Below, one piece after another: positions 6,983 to 10,960 of a stretch of DNA of 10,960 bases. Made by a program: the position numbers and the translations under genes. Below the pieces are notes generated by a model, which worked only from the letters and a program-made list of their open reading frames with translations, made no database searches and was not told the DNA's origin. How positions within the stretch are numbered: the first letter of the stretch is position 1; the number at the start of each line of letters is the position of its first letter. Origin of the DNA: an uncultured Clostridium sp. (GTDB lineage Bacteria; Bacillota; Clostridia; TANB77; CAG-508); contig USFW01000040.1 in NCBI GenBank assembly GCA_900553985.1, positions 1 to 10,960 on the forward strand, read 5' to 3'.

Positions 6983-7053
6983 ACTTATCTCTCCTATCTC
7001 TGTAAATAAATGATTATTTCTTGATATATTTATCATCTATCTTAATATATTAT

Positions 7054-7107
7054 TTTTAAATTAAATTAATCTACACATTATTCATATATTTACTATTTAA
7101 TTTAAAA
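7054..7107. repeat. AT-only inverted repeat upstream of proS
   Basis: TTTTAAATTAAAT (7054-7066) and ATTTAATTTAAAA (7095-7107) are perfect 13-bp complements with a 28-base spacer. It lies in the scpB-proS gap, between the scpB terminator-like stem and the proS start. Being pure A/T it may be chance, but it could fold in the proS leader. No clear proS promoter could be fixed in this gap. Confidence 0.35.
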
Positions 7108-7122
7108 TTATTTTATTCTTAT

Positions 7123-7151
7123 CTTATATTAAGTATTTATTTTAATATAAG
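7123..7151 (-). terminator. Terminator-like hairpin after scpB
   Basis: A perfect 10-bp stem (CTTATATTAA 7123-7132, TTAATATAAG 7142-7151) with a 9-base loop begins 9 bases after the scpB stop codon. The stem is AT-rich and, read leftward, is followed by ATAAGAATAAAAT rather than a run of T, so termination is probably weak. Some scpB transcripts may continue into proS. Confidence 0.4.
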
Positions 7152-7160
7152 ACAAATTTT

Positions 7161-7847
7161 TTATTTTCCTCCACCCTCTCCGGGCATTGGCTCACCTCTT
7201 TTATATTCTTCAATTTCTTCTCTTGAATCATTTTTACCATTTTCCTTATTGCCATCTTCATTCATATTTTTTACTTCTTCTTGATATTTTTCATCACTTA
7301 AATCATCTATTACAATTTGTTGATTTTCATCTAATTTATATCTAGGTAACTCAGGTAAATCATTTAGTGATGTATATCCAAACATTCTTAAAAATTCATT
7401 TGTAGTTTTATATGACATAGGTTTTCCAGGTAAATCAACTTTTCCTGCCTCTTCTACTAAACCGTATTCTAAAAGTTTATATACACACGCATCAGCAGAA
7501 ACACCTCTAATAGCTTCTATTTCAGCTCTTGTAATCTTAGGATTATATGCAATAATTGCAAGTGTTTCTAATGCTGCATTTGATAAATTTGGTTTCGTTC
7601 TTTTATCTAAAATTGGATATATGTAATCATATAATTCTTTTTTGGTAGCTAATTGATATCCATCTTCGATTTTTATTATTTCAATACCACGATTATCTTT
7701 TTTGTAATCTTCTTGCATATTTTCTATTATATTTTGGATTTCTTCTTCGTTCTTTTCTAGTACTAATATTAATTCATTTATTTTCACAACTCTTCCTGCT
7801 GAAAAAAGTATTGCTTCAATAATTGCTTTCATTTTCTCAACTTCCAT
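7161..7847 (-). CDS. scpB: Segregation and condensation protein B
   Basis: ScpB is the winged-helix (kite) subunit that binds the kleisin ScpA in the SMC condensin-like complex and helps compact and separate chromosomes. Residues 6-80 form the first winged-helix domain (MKAIIEAILFSAGRVV). Residues 88-160 form the second, with the conserved block LSNAALETLAIIAYNPKITR (88-107) running into EIEAIRGV, then GKPMSYKTTNEFLRMFG (141-157). Residues 170-228 are an acidic, G/N/E/K-rich tail ending PMPGEGGGK. The total of 228 residues is longer than the usual 180-200, and the extra length is this tail. AGGAG at 7857-7853, five bases before the ATG, supports the start over the inner Met6. The gene normally sits beside scpA, which is absent here. 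It has its own promoter at 7880-7908. Confidence 0.95.
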   Translation of the reverse strand: MEVEKMKAIIEAILFSAGRVVKINELILVLEKNEEEIQNIIENMQEDYKKDNRGIEIIKIEDGYQLATKKELYDYIYPILDKRTKPNLSNAALETLAIIAYNPKITRAEIEAIRGVSADACVYKLLEYGLVEEAGKVDLPGKPMSYKTTNEFLRMFGYTSLNDLPELPRYKLDENQQIVIDDLSDEKYQEEVKNMNEDGNKENGKNDSREEIEEYKRGEPMPGEGGGK

Positions 7848-7879
7848 TTTATCTCCTACTTTTGTTTTTTCTCTTATAT

Positions 7880-7908
7880 ATTATGTCAAAAAAATGCTGA
7901 TATGTCAA
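7880..7908 (-). promoter_or_regulatory. scpB promoter
   Basis: Read leftward, a consensus TTGACA (7908-7903) and CATAAT (7885-7880) are 17 bases apart. The predicted start near 7873 leaves a leader of about 25 nt that carries the scpB Shine-Dalgarno. It is arranged back to back with the rightward promoter at 7928-7956. Confidence 0.7.
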
Positions 7909-7927
7909 TGAAATTTCAATAAAATAC

Positions 7928-7956
7928 TTGTATCTTATTTTTATATATGTTAAGAT
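7928..7956 (+). promoter_or_regulatory. Promoter of the small gene and mutS2
   Basis: TTGTAT (7928-7933) is followed after 17 bases by TAAGAT (7951-7956), with TG at 7948-7949 giving an extended -10. Transcription would start near 7963 and leave a leader of about 90 nt before the ATG at 8053. No second promoter was found before mutS2, so both genes probably share this one. Confidence 0.55.
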
Positions 7957-8052
7957 TAAAAAAATAACTATTATAAATAATAAAAAATTTAAAAAATGAA
8001 TATATCAATCAATATTTGTTTATTTATTTGTAGTAAGAGGAGGTTTATAATA

Positions 8053-8211
8053 ATGAGTGATAATAAAGATTTAGAAATTGTATCTGGTGATGATTCTAAT
8101 TTAAATATATCTCCAGTTTATGAACATATTAATCCTGGAAAGCCTAAAGACACTAATAAAAAACCTGAAAATATTGTTATACCTAAGGAAAAAAAGAAAC
8201 AAGAAAATTAA
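8053..8211 (+). CDS. Small charged protein of unknown function (52 aa)
   Basis: I do not recognise this protein. It is 52 residues, has no cysteine, no signal peptide and no membrane segment, and is probably disordered. The N-terminal half is acidic (DLEIVSGDD, residues 6-14), the middle has ISPVYEHINPGKPK, and the end is basic (IPKEKKKQEN). The start is set by a strong AGAGGAGG at 8036-8043, ten bases before the ATG at 8053. A longer reading from 7996 has no ribosome binding site and adds a hydrophobic, cysteine-containing stretch that looks untranslated. It is the first gene in front of mutS2, with 96 bases between them that hold a large hairpin. Shared transcription suggests, but does not show, a link to MutS2. 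Confidence 0.75.
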   Translation: MSDNKDLEIVSGDDSNLNISPVYEHINPGKPKDTNKKPENIVIPKEKKKQEN

Positions 8212-8213
8212 TT

Positions 8214-8269
8214 TTTTGATGATTTTGGGGTCGGAGAGAAAAATCACTCCGACCCCAAAATCATCAAAA
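8214..8269 (+). repeat. 23-bp perfect hairpin between the small gene and mutS2
   Basis: The arms 8214-8236 and 8247-8269 are perfect complements over 23 bp with a 10-base loop. The inner part, GGGGTCGGAG with CTCCGACCCC, is the most GC-rich stretch in this AT-rich window. It begins two bases after the stop codon of the 52-residue gene. The sequence order is T-tract, GC stem, A-tract, the reverse of an intrinsic terminator, and no U-tract follows on either strand. It may be an mRNA-processing or stability element, or a small mobile palindrome. It would sit inside the mutS2 mRNA, 28 bases before the mutS2 Shine-Dalgarno region. Confidence 0.85.
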
Positions 8270-8307
8270 TCATTAAACCCTAAATATATTATGCAAGGAG
8301 ACTAATT

Positions 8308-10689
8308 ATGAATATTAACTATTTAAACAAATTAGAATTTAATAAAATTCTAGAAATATTATCAACATTTTGTTCTACATATGTTGGAAAAGAGTTGGCA
8401 TTAAACTTACATGTAAGTAATGATAAAAATTTAGTAAAAAATATGCTTTCTGAAACTGAAGAAGCTGTTAATTTAGTTTATAGAAATTCTACTCCTTCTT
8501 TTTATGATATTTCTGATATTAATATATATTTAAAATCTTTAGAAAGCTATATGTCTTTATCTGCCAAGGCTCTTTTGGATTTAACTAATATTTTTAAATT
8601 AGCTGAAAATTTAAAAGAGTATTTTAATAAAGATTTTATAGATATAAATGAATTTCCAAAATTGAATATATTGTTTTCAGAGCTTTATTCTAATAAGAGT
8701 ATACAAGATAAAATATTTTCTTGTATTATTGATGAAAATACTATTGATGATAAGGCTTCCTCTGAATTAGATAAAATTCGTAAAAGGAAAAGACATATTG
8801 TACAAGATATTCGTTCAAAACTAAATAATATGATACATTCTTCTAATTTTTCAAAATATCTTCAAGAAAATTTAATAACTATTAGAAATGATAGGTTTGT
8901 AATTCCTATTAAAGAAGAATATAGGTCACAAGTAAAAGGCTTTGTTCATGATGTTTCAAATGCTGGTTCTACTCTATTTATTGAACCTATTGTCATTTTT
9001 GAAATGAATAATGAACTAAATCAATTAAGATCCGAAGAAGAAATTGAAATTGAAAAAATTTTGCAAAATTTAACTAAATTATTTTTTCCTTACGTTAAAG
9101 AATTAGAAAATGATGTTAAAATCATTGGTCATTTAGATTTTATATTTGCCAAAGCTAAATATTCAAAATCTTTAAATTGTATTACACCTAAAATAAACGA
9201 TGATAAATATATTTCTCTTATTAATGCAAGACATCCTTTAATTGATAAAAGTAAAGTTGTCCCTATTTCTGTTAATTTAGGAAAGGATTTTTCTACTCTA
9301 CTTATCACAGGTCCTAATACTGGTGGTAAAACTGTTTCTTTAAAAACTGTTGGATTATTAACTTGTATGGCTTGTTGCGGGTTAAATATACCTGCTGATG
9401 AAAATTCGAGTATTTTTGTTTTTGATAATATATTTGCTGATATTGGAGATGACCAAAGTATTGCAGATTCCTTGAGTACATTTTCTGCACATATGACTAA
9501 TATTGTAGATATAGTAAATACTGCTAACTCTAATTCATTAATTTTAGTTGATGAGTTAGGTTCTGGAACAGATCCTTTAGAAGGTGCTAATTTGGCTATT
9601 TCTATCTTAGCTAATTTTAAAAAATTAGGGGCTTTAACAATTGCAACTACTCATTATCAAGAATTGAAAAAATATGCTTTAACAACAGAAGGATTTCAAA
9701 ATGCATCTGTTGAATTTGATGTTTCTACTCTATCCCCAACTTACAGGTTATTAATAGGTGTTCCTGGGAAAAGTAATGCTTTTGAAATTAGTCGTAAGCT
9801 TGGATTAAGTGATGAAATTATTAGTGATGCTCAAGCTTTGTTGTCTAAAAAAGATATTGACTTTGAAACTTTGTTAAAATCAATTTATGATGATAAAGCA
9901 CAAATCGAAAAAGAAAAATTACAAATTTCTGAAGAACTTGCTAAAACTTCTGAGCTTAGAAAATTATTAGAAGAAAAAAATCTTTCAAGGCTTCAAGAAG
10001 AACAAAATATTATTAATAATGCAAAAATTAAAGCTAGAAATATTTTATTAGAAGCTAAAGAAGATGCTAATGAAATAATAAAAGAAATGTCATCAAAATC
10101 TGATTCTAAATCTTTGGATAACTTACGAAATTCTTTAAATAAAAAAATTAAAGATATAAATATTTCTAACCAGCTTGCTGAAGATTTTCAAAATGATAAA
10201 AATAAGTTGGATATTAACGATATAAAACCTAATCTTGATGTTTTTATATCTTCTTTAGGTACAGAAGGGACTGTTTTAAGTTTTCCTTCTAAATCTAATC
10301 AAGTTCAGGTTCAAGTTGGTAGTATGAAGATGACTGTTGATATAAAATACTTGAAAAAAATTGAAAAAATGGCTTCTAATAAAAATACAAAAAATAAGTC
10401 TATTTCCTCTTCTGTGTCTTATAAAAATATATCTAAGTCTAAGAATATAAGAACTGAAATAAATGTATTGGGATTAACAGTTGATGAAGCAACTTTAGTG
10501 GTTGATAAGTTTTTGGATGATTGTGCTATTGCTAATCTTCAAACTGTTAGAATAATTCACGGAAAAGGTACTGGAAAATTGAAAAATGGTATTCATAAAT
10601 TTTTGAAAACTAATTCTCATGTGAAGAGTTTTAGGCTTGGGACTTTTGGAGAAGGTGAAATGGGAGTTACTGTTGTAGAATTGAAATAA
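8308..10689 (+). CDS. mutS2: Endonuclease MutS2 / ribosome-rescue Smr-domain ATPase
   Basis: A cytoplasmic MutS-family ATPase without the mismatch-binding domain. The family is known to act on branched DNA and recombination, and in Bacillus subtilis on collided ribosomes. The 793-residue length is normal. Residues 1-310 form the core and clamp helices. The ATPase has Walker A GPNTGGKT (335-342), STFSAHM (390-396), Walker B with DELGSGTDP (415-423), and the TTHY histidine switch (447-450). A lysine/glutamate-rich coiled coil covers about 510-630. The Smr domain covers about 715-793, with HGKGTG at 751-756 and the ending GVTVVELK. Its LDLRG motif is altered to INVLG (718-722), lacking the usual Asp and Arg. 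AAGGAG at 8295-8300 is seven bases before the ATG. It lies downstream of a 52-residue gene, probably on one mRNA. Confidence 0.96.
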   Translation: MNINYLNKLEFNKILEILSTFCSTYVGKELALNLHVSNDKNLVKNMLSETEEAVNLVYRNSTPSFYDISDINIYLKSLESYMSLSAKALLDLTNIFKLAENLKEYFNKDFIDINEFPKLNILFSELYSNKSIQDKIFSCIIDENTIDDKASSELDKIRKRKRHIVQDIRSKLNNMIHSSNFSKYLQENLITIRNDRFVIPIKEEYRSQVKGFVHDVSNAGSTLFIEPIVIFEMNNELNQLRSEEEIEIEKILQNLTKLFFPYVKELENDVKIIGHLDFIFAKAKYSKSLNCITPKINDDKYISLINARHPLIDKSKVVPISVNLGKDFSTLLITGPNTGGKTVSLKTVGLLTCMACCGLNIPADENSSIFVFDNIFADIGDDQSIADSLSTFSAHMTNIVDIVNTANSNSLILVDELGSGTDPLEGANLAISILANFKKLGALTIATTHYQELKKYALTTEGFQNASVEFDVSTLSPTYRLLIGVPGKSNAFEISRKLGLSDEIISDAQALLSKKDIDFETLLKSIYDDKAQIEKEKLQISEELAKTSELRKLLEEKNLSRLQEEQNIINNAKIKARNILLEAKEDANEIIKEMSSKSDSKSLDNLRNSLNKKIKDINISNQLAEDFQNDKNKLDINDIKPNLDVFISSLGTEGTVLSFPSKSNQVQVQVGSMKMTVDIKYLKKIEKMASNKNTKNKSISSSVSYKNISKSKNIRTEINVLGLTVDEATLVVDKFLDDCAIANLQTVRIIHGKGTGKLKNGIHKFLKTNSHVKSFRLGTFGEGEMGVTVVELK

Positions 10690-10745
10690 AAAATTCAAAT
10701 TATGTATAAATTTTCTGATACTCTTTTTAATTTATAACAAAACAA

Positions 10746-10796
10746 ATGTCGTATTATATGATATGTAAATTAATTGCATATCATATAATACGACAT
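10746..10796 (-). repeat. 20-bp perfect hairpin after mutS2
   Basis: The arms 10746-10765 and 10777-10796 are perfect 20-bp complements. A G-U and two A-U pairs can extend the stem inward to a 5-base loop. Rightward there is no U-tract, so it is a poor mutS2 terminator. Leftward it is followed by TTTGTTTTGTTAT (10745-10733), which would suit termination of a gene coming from the right. The stem overlaps the last codons of the possible edge gene at 10770-10960. Confidence 0.8.
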
Positions 10797-10960
10797 CAAA
10801 TTGTACATTGTAATATAAAAAGTATTGTAAATATCAATAGTTTTTGCTGGATTGTTTTCTAAAAAATTCACACACCAGTCTTGACAATCCAGGAGTATGT
10901 AAATATTTTTGTGTAAATCGATTTTACCTTTTATGAAATTATATATTATTTTATGAGCAA
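10770..10960 (-). CDS. Possible C-terminal part of a leftward gene (edge-truncated)
   Basis: Read leftward from the window edge, this frame is open for 62 codons before TAA at 10772-10770, which is long for chance in such AT-rich DNA. The product would include LLDCQDWCVNFLENNPAKT and end MSYYMICN, with the last eight residues and the stop encoded by the first arm and loop of the 10746-10796 hairpin. I recognise no family. Codons are mixed, with more C-ending codons (AAC, TAC, GAC) than in the neighbouring genes and a CTC-CTG pair, which weakens the case. No start is inside the window. It would converge on mutS2, and the hairpin would act as its terminator. Confidence 0.27.
   Translation of the reverse strand, partial: AHKIIYNFIKGKIDLHKNIYILLDCQDWCVNFLENNPAKTIDIYNTFYITMYNLMSYYMICN
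10847..10892. repeat. Inverted repeat near the right edge
   Basis: CTGGATTGT (10847-10855) and ACAATCCAG (10884-10892) are perfect 9-bp complements around 28 bases. The right arm overlaps TTGACA (10881-10886), which with TATTTT (10904-10909) at 17 bases could be a rightward promoter. The same bases lie inside the possible leftward coding frame, so the two readings compete and neither is certain. Confidence 0.35.

Noticed and set aside
6983..7036. Longer proS start at 7036 adding 18 residues
   Set aside because: No ribosome binding site precedes it, whereas AGGAG sits eight bases before the ATG at 6982, which gives the family's usual length.
7996..8052. Longer start for the 52-residue gene, adding a hydrophobic cysteine-containing segment
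   Set aside because: No Shine-Dalgarno at 7996. AGAGGAGG at 8036-8043 points clearly to 8053.
8214..8269. Intrinsic terminator between the 52-residue gene and mutS2
   Set aside because: The stem is followed by CAAAATCATT on the + strand with no run of T, and the order of tracts is reversed.
10746..10796. Intrinsic terminator of mutS2
   Set aside because: Rightward it is followed by CAAATTGTAC without a U-tract. The U-rich side faces left.
1..10960. CRISPR array, insertion sequence or prophage genes
   Set aside because: No regularly spaced repeats, transposase, integrase or phage-like proteins are seen in any frame.

Overview
The window is strongly AT-rich with a standard genetic code. It encodes compact housekeeping proteins preceded by strong GGAGG-type ribosome binding sites and sigma-A-like promoters. 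A DHHW/MBOAT acetylation pair, ScpB, MutS2 and a short archaeal-type prolyl-tRNA synthetase together suggest a low-GC Gram-positive chromosome, probably a Clostridia-like (perhaps gut) Firmicute. No phage, transposase, CRISPR array, rRNA or tRNA gene is visible. Most of the window is core chromosome.

Layout. asnS (224-1615, +) is a single gene with its own promoter. A 621-base interval (1616-2236) follows that looks empty of long ORFs but is the most unusual part of the window. It holds a strong promoter, a roughly 80-nt RNA ending in an intrinsic terminator (+), and, convergent to it, a promoter, a 36-codon ORF and a terminator-like hairpin (-). The two RNAs share direct repeats over the start codon of the small ORF, and their terminator loops are complementary. 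A leftward block comes next: MBOAT acyltransferase then DHHW protein (4729-2237, one operon), proS then a small membrane-anchored protein (6982-4956, one operon), and scpB (7847-7161). A divergent promoter pair at 7880-7956 separates scpB from a rightward unit. That unit has a 52-residue protein of unknown function, a 23-bp perfect hairpin, and mutS2 (8308-10689). The right edge carries a 20-bp perfect hairpin and possibly the last 62 codons of a leftward gene.

How the parts work together. AsnRS and ProRS charge tRNAs, ScpB belongs to the condensin-like SMC complex, and MutS2 acts on recombination intermediates or collided ribosomes. The MBOAT and DHHW proteins form a cell-envelope O-acetylation module. 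The convergent RNA pair at 1721-2199 resembles the organisation of Fst/RNAII type I toxin-antitoxin loci (two convergent RNAs, direct repeats, kissing terminator loops). The encoded peptide, however, is charged and amphipathic rather than a clear transmembrane toxin. It is the best candidate here for an undescribed system. Its RNAs and function are inferred from sequence only.
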